Of a DNA stretch of 43,489 nucleotides, positions 35,572 to 43,475 are shown one piece after another. The DNA lies in contig NZ_CDDA01000006.1 in the NCBI RefSeq assembly GCF_000819745.1, positions 258,429-301,917 of the forward strand, given 5' to 3'. Made by a program: the position numbers and the translations under genes. This stretch comes from Aeromonas bestiarum (lineage in GTDB: Bacteria > Pseudomonadota > Gammaproteobacteria > Enterobacterales > Aeromonadaceae). Under the pieces are notes generated by a model that was given only the letters and a program-made list of their open reading frames with translations, was not told the DNA's origin and did not search any database. The first letter of the stretch is position 1; each line of letters begins with the position of its first letter.

Positions 35572-36708
35572 ATGTTTGATTACGAAATGTTGCGTCTGGT
35601 CTGGTGGGTGCTGGTCGGTGTCTTGCTGATCGGTTTCGCCATCACCGACGGTTTCGATATGGGGGTGGGCGCACTGCTCCCCTTCGTCGGCAAGAAGGAT
35701 GTGGAGCGTCGGGTGATGCTCAACACCATGGGCCCGCACTGGGAAGGCAACCAGGTATGGCTGGTCACGGCGGGCGGAGCCCTGTTCGCGGCCTGGCCCA
35801 TAGTGTATGCGGCGGCCTTCTCCGGCTTCTACATCGCCATGATCCTGACCCTGATGGCGCTCTTCTTCCGTCCGGTCGGTTTCAAGTACCGTTCCCTGCG
35901 TGAAGACGCCAAATGGCGTACCAACTGGGATTGGGCCCTGTTCATCGGCAGTGCCGTTCCTCCCGTCATCTTCGGGGTCGCCTTTGGCAACCTGCTGCAG
36001 GGTGTGCCGTTCAGCTTCAACCAGTTCCTGATGCTGACCTATCACGGCAACTTCTTCGGCCTGCTCAATCCGTTCGGTCTGCTGGCCGGTCTGGTTAGCC
36101 TGTTCATGATTGTTACCCAGGGCGCTACCTGGCTGATGATGAAGACCGAGGGTGAGGTGCTGGCTCGTTCCCGTACCGCTGCCATGATCTTCTCCCTGCT
36201 GACGCTTGTCACCTTCGCGCTGGCCGGAGTCTGGGTCAGTGGCATGGATGGTTATGTGGTGGTCAGCGGCGCCGCGACCGATGCCGTGACCAACCCCCTG
36301 CACAAGGAAGTCGTGGTGCAGGCCGGTGCCTGGATGCAGAACTACAGCCTCTATAGCTGGATGATGATCGCTCCCGCGCTGGGTCTGGCGATGTGCGTGC
36401 TGACGGCTGCCGCTGCCAAGATTGGCAAGGGCTGGCTGGCATTCCTGTGCTCCTCCCTGGCCATTGCGGGCATCATATTGACGGCGGGCTTCTCCATGTT
36501 CCCCTTCATCATGCCGTCCAGCCTGGAGCCATCGCAGAGTCTGACCATGTGGGATGCCACCGCCTCCTTCAACACCCTCAAGGTGATGACAGTGGTCGCG
36601 GCCATCTTTGTCCCGACCGTGCTGGCTTACACCATCTGGACCTACATCAAGATGTTTGGCCGGGTGAGCAACAAGCACATCGAAGACAACCAACAATCGC
36701 TCTACTAA
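35572..36708 (+). CDS. cydB: Cytochrome bd ubiquinol oxidase subunit II
   Basis: A 378-residue membrane protein, partner of CydA. It begins MFDYEMLRLVWWVLVGVLL and contains FAITDGFDMGVGALLPF and GPHWEGNQVWLV, both conserved in CydB. About nine membrane helices are visible. The length matches E. coli. It is followed after 14 nt by cydX. Confidence 0.97.
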   Translation: MFDYEMLRLVWWVLVGVLLIGFAITDGFDMGVGALLPFVGKKDVERRVMLNTMGPHWEGNQVWLVTAGGALFAAWPIVYAAAFSGFYIAMILTLMALFFRPVGFKYRSLREDAKWRTNWDWALFIGSAVPPVIFGVAFGNLLQGVPFSFNQFLMLTYHGNFFGLLNPFGLLAGLVSLFMIVTQGATWLMMKTEGEVLARSRTAAMIFSLLTLVTFALAGVWVSGMDGYVVVSGAATDAVTNPLHKEVVVQAGAWMQNYSLYSWMMIAPALGLAMCVLTAAAAKIGKGWLAFLCSSLAIAGIILTAGFSMFPFIMPSSLEPSQSLTMWDATASFNTLKVMTVVAAIFVPTVLAYTIWTYIKMFGRVSNKHIEDNQQSLY

Positions 36709-36722
36709 GAAGGTGCCCTGAT

Positions 36723-36839
36723 ATGTGGTATTTCACCTGGATCCTGGGTCTGCTGCTGGCTTGTGCGTTTGGCATCATCAATGCGCTCTGGCTGGAACAC
36801 ACCGAGAACATGGATCGCAAGATCGATGAAAACAAGTGA
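36723..36839 (+). CDS. cydX: Cytochrome bd oxidase small subunit CydX
   Basis: A 38-residue single-span membrane protein starting MWYFTWILGLLLACAFG and containing the conserved EH of LWLEHTE. CydX is needed for a stable and active bd oxidase. It is easily missed because of its size. It overlaps the next gene by 14 nt. Confidence 0.95.
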   Translation: MWYFTWILGLLLACAFGIINALWLEHTENMDRKIDENK

Positions 36840-37137
36840 TCGACTCGCCCGGTTGGCGGCTCCTCTGGAGCGCCAACCCTGGCAGGGGTTGATACTGGTA
36901 GCGGCGGCCCTGTTGGCCGTCGCTATTTTGCAGGCCCCCAACCTGGTAGCCGCCAACACCAGCGAGCACGGCCTCTGGCTCGCGCCCTGGCTGATGTGGG
37001 CGGTCTGTTGCGGCGTGATGCACGGGCTGGGATTCCATCCCCGCAGCCTCATCGGTCGCGTACTGTTTTGCCCCTGGCTCGCCTGGCCCAGTTTGTTATA
37101 TGGGCTCTGGTTGACTCAAGGCTATTTCCTTTCATAA
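36826..37137 (+). CDS. ybgE: Cyd operon protein YbgE
   Basis: A 103-residue membrane protein with about three hydrophobic segments and the family motif GVMHGLGFHPR. The ATG at 36826 lies inside the end of cydX, so translation is coupled. It is conserved in cyd operons of this group; its role is not defined. Confidence 0.9.
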   Translation: MKTSDRLARLAAPLERQPWQGLILVAAALLAVAILQAPNLVAANTSEHGLWLAPWLMWAVCCGVMHGLGFHPRSLIGRVLFCPWLAWPSLLYGLWLTQGYFLS

Positions 37138-37143
37138 AAAACG

Positions 37144-37172
37144 GGGGGAGGCAGGATTTCCCTGCCTCCCCC
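37144..37172 (+). terminator. Intrinsic terminator of the cyd operon
   Basis: GGGGGAGGCAGG, loop ATTTC, CCTGCCTCCCCC: a perfect 12-bp stem followed by a T/C-rich stretch. Confidence 0.8.
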
Positions 37173-37198
37173 TGCTTCTTTCCTATTCAGCCCTGCGC

Positions 37199-37204
37199 TA
37201 TGAT
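37199..37204 (+). promoter_or_regulatory. Candidate -10 of the tol-pal operon
   Basis: TATGAT 38 nt before ybgC, between the cyd terminator and the gene. The -35 (TTCTTT, 17 nt upstream) is poor. Confidence 0.35.
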
Positions 37205-37242
37205 AGCCCCCCATCTGACTGTCGAATGGATCACAGATTGTT

Positions 37243-37650
37243 ATGGGGGAAGTCTCTGAGTTTCCGGTGCGTGTCTACTACGAAGACACGGACGCCGGGG
37301 GCATCGTCTACAACGCCAATTATCTCAAGTTTATGGAACGTGCTCGCACCGAGTTTCTGCGCGCTGGCGGCATCGAACAGGATGTCCTGCTGCGTGACGG
37401 ACACGCGTTTGTGGTGAGTCGAACAGAGATCGATTTCCGCTCGGCGGCCCGTTTTAATGAGCTTTTGACTGTGTTAACGCAAGTGACTGAAGTGAAACGC
37501 GCCTCCATGCGCTTCTCACAACGGATACTGGCGGCTGATGGACGACTGATCACCCAGGCCATGGTACAGATAGCCTGTGTCAGTCATCCGCATATGAAAC
37601 CTGTTGCAATACCTGAAAATGTGAAGGGAGTGCTGTTAAGTGCACGCTGA
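37243..37650 (+). CDS. ybgC: Tol-Pal system acyl-CoA thioesterase YbgC
   Basis: A 135-residue hotdog-fold thioesterase. The active-site motif [18 protein letters not shown] contains the catalytic aspartate (D17), followed by [11 protein letters not shown]. coli YbgC acts on acyl-CoA and is linked to phospholipid metabolism. It is the first gene of the tol-pal operon and overlaps tolQ by 11 nt. The ribosome site is weak. Confidence 0.95.
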   Translation: MGEVSEFPVRVYYEDTDAGGIVYNANYLKFMERARTEFLRAGGIEQDVLLRDGHAFVVSRTEIDFRSAARFNELLTVLTQVTEVKRASMRFSQRILAADGRLITQAMVQIACVSHPHMKPVAIPENVKGVLLSAR

Positions 37651-38329
37651 AATTTCGTTTATTGGCCTGTTTTGGCAAGCCAGCCTGTTGGTAAAACTGG
37701 TCATGATGACCCTGATGGGTATGTCGGTCGTCTCCTGGGCGCTGATCATACAGCGCTCCAAGGTCATCAAGGCGGCCAATATCGCATCGGAGCAGTTTGA
37801 GGACAGATTCTGGTCCGGGGTCGATCTGAACCGTCTCTACCAGGAGTCCTCTTCCCGCCGCGATGACATCGAAGGCATGGAAGACATCTTCTATTCCGGC
37901 TTCAAGGAGTATGCCCGCCTGCTCAAGGCCGGCGCTCGTGGCCAGGATGCGGTGATGGATGGTACCTATCGTGCCATGCGGGTATCGCTTTCCCGCGCGG
38001 TGGACGAGCTGGAATCCAACCTGCCAGTGCTGGCGACCGTCGGCTCCATCAGCCCCTATATCGGTCTGTTTGGTACCGTATGGGGCATCATGAACGCCTT
38101 TATCGCCCTGGGTCAGGTGCAGCAGGCCACCCTGCAGATGGTGGCACCGGGTATCGCGGAGGCGCTGATCGCCACCGCCATGGGCCTGTTCGCGGCCATT
38201 CCCGCGGTTATTTTCTACAACCGGTTTACCAACAAGGTAGAGAAGCTGGAGAACGCCTACGCCAACTTCATGGACGAGTTCACCACCATACTGAACCGTC
38301 AGATTGCACAGCAGCAGGGTGATCAGTAA
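37640..38329 (+). CDS. tolQ: Tol-Pal system protein TolQ
   Basis: A 229-residue inner-membrane proton-channel subunit of the TolQR motor (ExbB/MotA family), which energises TolA using the proton motive force. The start is GTG at 37640, inside the end of ybgC. Three membrane helices are visible, with the conserved block [19 protein letters not shown]. It overlaps tolR by one base (TAATG). Confidence 0.96.
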   Translation: MHAEISFIGLFWQASLLVKLVMMTLMGMSVVSWALIIQRSKVIKAANIASEQFEDRFWSGVDLNRLYQESSSRRDDIEGMEDIFYSGFKEYARLLKAGARGQDAVMDGTYRAMRVSLSRAVDELESNLPVLATVGSISPYIGLFGTVWGIMNAFIALGQVQQATLQMVAPGIAEALIATAMGLFAAIPAVIFYNRFTNKVEKLENAYANFMDEFTTILNRQIAQQQGDQ

Positions 38330-38775
38330 TGCAAACCTATCAGCGGATCCGGCGCAAGAAGGTGTGCGAGATCAACGTGGTTCCCTATATCGACGTCATG
38401 CTGGTGCTGCTTATCATCTTCATGGCGGTGACGCCCGTGATCACGCAAGGGGTCAAGGTTGACCTGCCACAGGCGGAATCCGAGCAGTTGCCGGAAGATG
38501 CCAAACCCCCCTTCATCGTCAGCGTCAACACCGAAGGCGAGTACGTCATCAAGGCCGGTGAGGCCGATGATGAGCCGGTGCCGAGCGGCACGCCCGAGGC
38601 GATGCAGCAATACATCACCGAGAAAGCCATGGGCTATCTGGCCATCAACCAGAACGCCCCCGTGGTGGTGGCCGGTGACAAGTCCGTGCGCTACGAAGAG
38701 GTGATCCTGCTGATGGTGGCCCTCAAGAATGCGGGCGTGCCTCAGGTTGGCCTGATGACAGATCCGGTGAACTGA
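38329..38775 (+). CDS. tolR: Tol-Pal system protein TolR
   Basis: A 148-residue ExbD/TolR-family protein with one N-terminal membrane helix. The essential aspartate is in NVVPYIDVMLVLLIIFM (about residue 25), and a periplasmic domain ends near QVGLMTD. It works with TolQ as the proton-driven motor. Confidence 0.96.
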   Translation: MQTYQRIRRKKVCEINVVPYIDVMLVLLIIFMAVTPVITQGVKVDLPQAESEQLPEDAKPPFIVSVNTEGEYVIKAGEADDEPVPSGTPEAMQQYITEKAMGYLAINQNAPVVVAGDKSVRYEEVILLMVALKNAGVPQVGLMTDPVN

Positions 38776-38780
38776 CGGAG

Positions 38781-39947
38781 ATGGACGTGAAGCGTGGTAT
38801 TTCCGGTTATCTCATCGCGTCGCTGCTGCTGCACCTGATCATCGGCATCATTTTGCTGGTCGGGGTCGACTTCAGCAAACCGAAGCGGCCCGAGTCGAAG
38901 GGGCAGATCGTCAATGCCGTCATGCTCGACGAGAACTTCCTCAACGAGCAGGCCAAGCAGATCCAGCAGCAGAAATCTCAGCCCAAGCCTCAGAAGGTAG
39001 AGAAAGAGAAGGACAAGGAAGACACGGATATCGCCAAGCGTGAGCTGGCCCAGCAGCAGGAGCGGCTGCGCATCGCCGAAACCAAGCGCAAGGAAGCCGA
39101 AGAGGCAACCCGCAAGGCAGAGGCCGAGAAGCAGAAGAAGGTAGCCGAGCAGAAGCAGGCGGAAGAGAAGGCCCAGAAAGCCGAGCAAGCCCGCAAGCTG
39201 GAAGAGCAGAAAACCAAGCAGGCGGAATCTGAGCGCAAGGCGGCAGAGGCCGAGAGCAAGGCGCTGGCGCTGAAGAAGAAAAAAGAACAAGAAGAGAAGA
39301 AAGAGGCCGAACAGAAGCAGGCCAAGGCGGAGGCGGCCAAGAAAGCGGAAGCCGACAAGAAGGCCAAGCAGGAGGCTGAGAAGAAAGCCAAGGCCGAGGC
39401 GGACAAGAAAGCCAAGGCAGAGGCCGAGAAACAGGCCAAGGCTGAAGCGGACAAGAAAGCCAAGGAGGCCAAGGAAGAGGCTGCCAAGAAGGCAAAAGCT
39501 GACGCAGAGAAGAAGGCCAAGGCCGAGGCTGACAAGAAAGCCAAGATAGCGGCGGAGCGCAAGCGCAAGGCGGCCGAGGAGGCCAAGCTGCAAAAAGAGA
39601 TGGAAGACATGATGCAGCAGCAGCTGTCGGCTGAGGCCAATGCGCGCAGTCAGGCCGCATCGGCGCAGGCGCAGGGCGAGGTCGATAAATATGCCGCCTT
39701 GATCAAGGCCACGGTCGAGCGCTACATGATTTTGGATCCCACCATGCGGGGCAAAACATGTACTATCGGCGTACGTCTTGCCAGCACAGGCTTTGTCATA
39801 TCGGTAGATAACGGCCAGGGTGACCCGGCGGTATGCCGTTCCGGCAAAGCGGCGGTATTGAAGGCCAATCAACTGCCAGTGCCGAAGGATCCTGCGGCAT
39901 TCGAGATGTTGAAGGAGTTCAACCTCAAGTTAGAACCTAGCATCTAA
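38781..39947 (+). CDS. tolA: Tol-Pal system protein TolA
   Basis: A 388-residue protein: membrane anchor (GYLIASLLLHLIIGIILLVG, about residues 9-28), a long helical domain II of lysine/alanine/glutamate repeats (about 50-285, with many KAKAEADKKA-type units), and the globular domain III with two cysteines (in KTCTIGV and PAVCRSG) that contacts TolB and Pal. The low-complexity middle creates long spurious frames on other strands. It connects the motor to the outer membrane during division. Confidence 0.96.
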   Translation: MDVKRGISGYLIASLLLHLIIGIILLVGVDFSKPKRPESKGQIVNAVMLDENFLNEQAKQIQQQKSQPKPQKVEKEKDKEDTDIAKRELAQQQERLRIAETKRKEAEEATRKAEAEKQKKVAEQKQAEEKAQKAEQARKLEEQKTKQAESERKAAEAESKALALKKKKEQEEKKEAEQKQAKAEAAKKAEADKKAKQEAEKKAKAEADKKAKAEAEKQAKAEADKKAKEAKEEAAKKAKADAEKKAKAEADKKAKIAAERKRKAAEEAKLQKEMEDMMQQQLSAEANARSQAASAQAQGEVDKYAALIKATVERYMILDPTMRGKTCTIGVRLASTGFVISVDNGQGDPAVCRSGKAAVLKANQLPVPKDPAAFEMLKEFNLKLEPSI

Positions 39948-40029
39948 GCATGATAAAACGGGGTCAGGCAGCGTCTTGCTGAGAAAGGAATTTAACCTCT
40001 CATTTTTATTGGAACCGAGTATTTAAGCC

Positions 40030-41355
40030 ATGATCAGAAAAGTATTTTTTGCTTTGGTTGGCTGTTTGTTGCTGGGCCAGAGTGCCCAGGCGGCCTTGGA
40101 CATCGTCATCACCGGCGGTATTGACAGCGCACGTCCCATCGCCGTCGCCCCCTTCAAGTGGGAAGGGAACGGGCAACTGCCGCAGGACATCGCGGAAGTG
40201 GTCTCCAACGATCTGATGCGCAGTGGCAAGTTCAAACCGCTGGCCCGTGGCCAGATGCCGCAGACTCCGAGCTCCAGTGGCGAGATCAACTTCGCGCCCT
40301 GGGCGTCCCAAGGGGTTGAGGCCGTGGTGGTGGGTTCCATTTCGGCTGTTGGCGACGGCACTTACAAGATCAACTTCGAGCTGGTCGACGTGCTGAAGGG
40401 CCAGCTGGCCAAGACCCAGGGCGGCGAGAGCAATGGTTACATCCTGGATAGCCGCATGGCGACCATTCCGGGTGCCCAGATGCGCCAGTTTGCCCACCGC
40501 ATCTCCGACATCGTCTATGAGCGTCTGACTGGCGAGCGTGGTGCCTTCCTGACCCGTCTGGCCTACGTCTCAGTGCAACAGGGGACCCAGTTCCCGTACC
40601 AGCTGCGGATCGCCGATTACGACGGTTACAACGAGAAGACCCTGCTGCGCTCCCGCGAGCCGCTGATGTCTCCGGCCTGGTCGCCGGATGGCAGCAAGCT
40701 GGCCTACGTGAGCTTCGAGAACCAGAAGTCCGAAATCTATGTGCAGGACATCTACACCCAGCAGCGCAGTCTGATCTCCAGTTTCCGCGGTATCAACGGG
40801 GCGCCTGAGTGGTCTCCGGATGGTCGTCGCTTGGCTATCGTGCTCTCCAAAGATGGTTCACCGAACCTCTATGTGATTGATGTTGCAAGCAAGCAGCTGA
40901 CCAGGGTCACCACCAGCCGTGTGATCGACACCGAACCCTCCTGGATGCCGGACGGGCAAAGTTTGTTGTTCACCTCTGAACGTGGTGGCAAACCCCAGAT
41001 TTATAGCGTAAATTTGGCGACTGGTATGACTCACCGGATGACGTGGGAAGGTGAATCCAACCAGGGTGCATCCATTACTCCTGATGGCAAAATCATGGTG
41101 ATGGTGACCCGTGTCCAGGGACAATACCGTATTGCCCGTCAGGACATGGAAAACAATGCCCTGTTGGTCCTTACCCAGAGTGCTCTGGATGAGTCGCCAA
41201 GTGTGGCTCCCAATGGCAGCATGATCATTTATGCCACCATCTATCAAGGTCGCAAGAGTCTGGCGTTGGTATCGACCGATGGTCGCTTCAAGGCTGTGCT
41301 TCCGACCAGTAGCGGTGAAATTCGTGCACCAGCTTGGTCGCCCTTCTTGAATTGA
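40030..41355 (+). CDS. tolB: Tol-Pal system protein TolB
   Basis: A 441-residue periplasmic protein with a signal peptide ([21 protein letters not shown]). The mature start [18 protein letters not shown] contains the TolA-binding box. The C-terminal six-bladed propeller shows repeated SPDG motifs ([44 protein letters not shown]). It binds Pal and is released by TolA. Confidence 0.96.
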   Translation: MIRKVFFALVGCLLLGQSAQAALDIVITGGIDSARPIAVAPFKWEGNGQLPQDIAEVVSNDLMRSGKFKPLARGQMPQTPSSSGEINFAPWASQGVEAVVVGSISAVGDGTYKINFELVDVLKGQLAKTQGGESNGYILDSRMATIPGAQMRQFAHRISDIVYERLTGERGAFLTRLAYVSVQQGTQFPYQLRIADYDGYNEKTLLRSREPLMSPAWSPDGSKLAYVSFENQKSEIYVQDIYTQQRSLISSFRGINGAPEWSPDGRRLAIVLSKDGSPNLYVIDVASKQLTRVTTSRVIDTEPSWMPDGQSLLFTSERGGKPQIYSVNLATGMTHRMTWEGESNQGASITPDGKIMVMVTRVQGQYRIARQDMENNALLVLTQSALDESPSVAPNGSMIIYATIYQGRKSLALVSTDGRFKAVLPTSSGEIRAPAWSPFLN

Positions 41356-41404
41356 TAAAAATTCGATTGTTTTTTGTTTTGTTATAAAGGTTTAAGGAAA
41401 TAGC

Positions 41405-41929
41405 ATGCAACTCAATAAACTGCTCAAGGGTTTGGCCATCGCACTGCCACTGTTCACCCTGGCCGCTTGTAGCTCCTCTTCTGATTCCGATGCCGCTGGC
41501 GCCGAGTCAGGCATGACCGACGGCATGGGCGGTGTACAAACTGGTGGCGCAAACGGCATGTTGTCCCCGGAAGAGCAGATGCGTCAGAAGTTCGAAGCAC
41601 TGCAACGCGACAACGTGATCTACTTCCCGTTTGATGGTTATGACATTCAGGGTCAGTACGCTGATCTGCTGGATGCACACGCCAGCTACCTGCGTGAGCG
41701 TCCGTCCGTCAAGGTGTTGATCGAAGGCCACGCCGATGAGCGCGGTACTCCGGAATACAACATCGCGCTGGGCGAGCGTCGTGCCAAGGCTGTAGCCAAG
41801 TATCTGCAAACCCTGGGTGTGCAGGCCGAGCAGCTTTCCATCGTCAGCTATGGCGAAGAGAAGCCGCTGGATATGTCTCATACCGAGGATGCCTTTGCCA
41901 AAAACCGCCGTGCGGTTCTGGTTTACTAA
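41405..41929 (+). CDS. pal: Peptidoglycan-associated lipoprotein Pal
   Basis: A 174-residue outer-membrane lipoprotein. The lipobox is LAAC (lipidated C22), followed by a Ser/Gly-rich linker and an OmpA-like peptidoglycan-binding domain with YFPFDGYDI, LIEGHADERGTPEYN and NRRAVLVY. It anchors the outer membrane to the wall at the division site. Its stop TAA is the first part of the CTAAGGTTTGATCCGAATG sequence that recurs directly before cpoB. Confidence 0.97.
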   Translation: MQLNKLLKGLAIALPLFTLAACSSSSDSDAAGAESGMTDGMGGVQTGGANGMLSPEEQMRQKFEALQRDNVIYFPFDGYDIQGQYADLLDAHASYLRERPSVKVLIEGHADERGTPEYNIALGERRAKAVAKYLQTLGVQAEQLSIVSYGEEKPLDMSHTEDAFAKNRRAVLVY

Positions 41930-41941
41930 GGTTTGATCCGA

Positions 41942-42010
41942 ATGAAATTCGTGTATATGCAAGCGGCCATTTCGATGGCCGTTTTATTTACACTGAAGCT
42001 ACCGGTTTGA
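41942..42010 (+). other. Mini-ORF 1, signal-peptide-like copy of the cpoB start
   Basis: 22 codons beginning MKFVYMQAAISMAVLFTL, compared with MKSVYKQATLVMAVLVAL of CpoB. It keeps the AAGG found before cpoB. The stop TGA is 5 nt before the next unit's ATG. Translation is unproven. The frame spans the hairpin at 41964-41981. Confidence 0.5.
41964..41988 (+). terminator. UUCG-loop intrinsic terminator inside repeat unit 1
   Basis: CGGCCAT, loop TTCG, ATGGCCG, then TTTTATT: a perfect 7-bp stem with the very stable tetraloop. Units 2 and 3 have the same stem with one mismatch and one G-T pair; cpoB itself has none. It would stop part of the transcription between pal and cpoB. Confidence 0.8.
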
Positions 42011-42015
42011 TCTGA

Positions 42016-42084
42016 ATGAAATTTGTGTATAAACAAGCGACTATTGTGATGGCCGTTTTATATACACCGAGGCTACCGATTTGA
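42016..42084 (+). other. Mini-ORF 2, signal-peptide-like copy of the cpoB start
   Basis: 22 codons beginning MKFVYKQATIVMAVLYTP, closer to CpoB at the protein level than mini-ORF 1. The stop TGA is 5 nt before the ATG of unit 3, whose frame (MKFVYK) then ends at a TAA. It has no AAGG, so any translation would depend on re-initiation. Confidence 0.45.
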
Positions 42085-42163
42085 TCCGAATGAAATTTGT
42101 GTATAAGTAAGCGACTATTGCGATGGCCGTTTTATTTGCACTAAACGCTAAGGTTTGATCCGA

Positions 42164-42964
42164 ATGAAATCTGTGTACAAGCAAGCAACTCTTGTGATGG
42201 CAGTGTTAGTTGCACTGAGCGCTCAGGCGGCTGCGCCCGTGAGCGATCTCAGTGGCGGTGGTGGCGTGGCCCTCAGCGGCAACAATGGCGCCATCATGCC
42301 CACAGGCAGCCTGGAAGACAGGGTCGCCTTGCTGGAGCGCACCCTGAATGCCCGTCTGCGCCTGCAGGCCGAGTTGCAGCAACAGGTGGATTCCCTGCAA
42401 GGGGAGGTCTCCGAACTGCGCGGCCAGCTGGAACAGCAAACCTACCAGATGGAGCAGTCGCAAGAGCGTCAGCGCCAGCTCTACCAGGAGCTCGACAAGG
42501 TGGCCAACAGCCAGTCTGCCGCAGCCCCCGCCACACCGGCGGCCGGTGCGAATGCAGCCCCGGCTGCTGCGGCCAACTACTCCGCCAATCTGGATGAGAA
42601 TCAGGCCTATGATGCGGCCGTGAACATGGTGCTCAAGGACAAGAACTACGACAAGGCCATTCCCGCCTTCGAAGGGTTCATCAAGCAGTACCCAAGCTCG
42701 GGCTATGTGCCGAATGCCCACTACTGGCTCGGCCAGCTGCTGTTCAACAAGGGTGACAGAACCGGTGCCGCAGCCCAGTTCTCTACCGTGGCGAACAAGT
42801 TCAGCAAGTCTCCCAAGCGGGCCGATGCCCTGCTGAAGCTGGGTATGCTGGCACAGCTCGATGGCAAGAAAGCGGAAGCCAAGACCTTCTATGAGCAGGT
42901 GATCAAGGGCTATCCCAACACCTCGCCGGCCCAGTTGGCCAAGCAGAGTCTGAGCAAGTTGTAG
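42164..42964 (+). CDS. cpoB: Cell division coordinator CpoB (YbgF)
   Basis: A 266-residue periplasmic protein with a signal peptide (MKSVYKQATLVMAVLVALSAQA). A coiled coil for trimerisation covers about residues 45-105 (LEDRVALLERTLNARLRLQ), then an Ala/Pro linker and C-terminal TPR repeats from about 145 (AYDAAVNMVLKDKNYDKAI, YVPNAHYWLGQLLF). It couples peptidoglycan synthesis by PBP1B to Tol-driven outer-membrane constriction. The ATG at 42164 is preferred over an in-frame TTG at 42155. Its 5' end is the template of the upstream repeats. Confidence 0.94.
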   Translation: MKSVYKQATLVMAVLVALSAQAAAPVSDLSGGGGVALSGNNGAIMPTGSLEDRVALLERTLNARLRLQAELQQQVDSLQGEVSELRGQLEQQTYQMEQSQERQRQLYQELDKVANSQSAAAPATPAAGANAAPAAAANYSANLDENQAYDAAVNMVLKDKNYDKAIPAFEGFIKQYPSSGYVPNAHYWLGQLLFNKGDRTGAAAQFSTVANKFSKSPKRADALLKLGMLAQLDGKKAEAKTFYEQVIKGYPNTSPAQLAKQSLSKL

Positions 42965-42968
42965 CATT

Positions 42969-43009
42969 GCCGTATGTCACTGTTTTCGTAACAGTCTTGT
43001 AAATACGGC
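42969..43009 (+). terminator. Nested hairpin after cpoB
   Basis: GCCGTAT/ATACGGC outer stem with an inner ACTGTT, loop TTCGT, AACAGT stem. It has no T-tract; it is either a weak terminator or an RNA-processing or stability element before the tRNA promoter. Confidence 0.45.
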
Positions 43010-43059
43010 CCTGCTTTGTATGCGCAGTGAACAATCAGATTGAATTTAAGAATTTTCTA

Positions 43060-43087
43060 TTGCGCCAGGATGATAAATCCGTAATAT
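43060..43087 (+). promoter_or_regulatory. Promoter of the Lys/Val tRNA cluster
   Basis: TTGCGC, a 16-nt spacer and TAATAT, followed by the GC-rich discriminator AGGCCGCCG, typical of stringently controlled stable-RNA promoters. The upstream 40 bp are AT-rich, like an UP element. Confidence 0.7.
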
Positions 43088-43138
43088 AGGCCGCCGTCAG
43101 AGCCGGTGCAGTATTGCATCCGGTCCTGGTCGTGGTGA

Positions 43139-43214
43139 GGGTCGTTAGCTCAGTCGGTAGAGCAGTTGACTTTTAATCAATTGGTCGCTGGTTCGAATCC
43201 AGCACGACCCACCA
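43139..43214 (+). tRNA. tRNA-Lys (anticodon TTT)
   Basis: 76 nt with encoded CCA. The anticodon loop CTTTTAA gives TTT; the acceptor stem GGGTCGT pairs with ACGACCC. It is nearly identical to E. coli lysT, which occupies the same place downstream of cpoB. Confidence 0.97.
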
Positions 43215-43243
43215 TTTCTCCACCAGGTGGAGACAGAATCCCA

Positions 43244-43319
43244 GGTCGTTTAGCTCAGCTGGGAGAGCACCTCCCTTACAAGGAGGGGGTCACTGGTTCG
43301 ATCCCAGTAACGACCACCA
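43244..43319 (+). tRNA. tRNA-Val (anticodon TAC)
   Basis: 76 nt with encoded CCA. The anticodon arm CCTCC-CTTACAA-GGAGG gives TAC, as in E. coli valT. The acceptor stem GGTCGTT/AACGACC is unlike E. coli valine tRNA and resembles the neighbouring lysine tRNA. Confidence 0.96.
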
Positions 43320-43378
43320 GTTTTGTGAGTAGAGTTGAAACTGTTTGCCGAAGGCGAACAGTGCCAGGCAGAAGGTGG

Positions 43379-43454
<76 letters not shown>

Positions 43455-43475
43455 ATCTGGCCACAAGATTTCCCA

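Larger units (their letters stand above)
41930..42225 (+). repeat. Four tandem 74-bp units made from the cpoB 5' end
   Basis: Units start at 41930, 42004, 42078 and 42152; each contains GATC(C/T)GAATGAAAT near its start, with ATGs at 41942, 42016, 42090 and 42164, exactly 74 bp apart. The fourth unit is the real cpoB start and signal-peptide region. By hand count unit 1 and unit 2 share about 85%, and units 1 and 2 share about 73-77% with cpoB. Units 1 and 2 keep 22-codon frames; unit 3 has a stop after six codons. Because 74 is not a multiple of 3, the frames do not fuse. Confidence 0.93.

Noticed and set aside
34027..36696. A very long (889-codon) open frame on the minus strand opposite cydAB
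   Set aside because: It is the antisense shadow of two unmistakable genes in GC-rich sequence; the product is low-complexity (His/Gln/Gly-rich) and has no ribosome site.
38941..39872. Several hundred codons of minus-strand frames over tolA
   Set aside because: They arise from the Lys/Ala/Glu repeats of TolA domain II read in reverse (Leu/Phe/Ala-rich strings).
39951..39983. A 10-codon frame (MIKRGQAASC) before tolB as a third self-copied gene start
   Set aside because: The resemblance to the tolB start is limited to the first few bases; not enough for a duplication.
41930..42225. CRISPR array or transposon end repeats
   Set aside because: Units are contiguous without unique spacers, copy the adjacent gene, and have no terminal inverted repeats.
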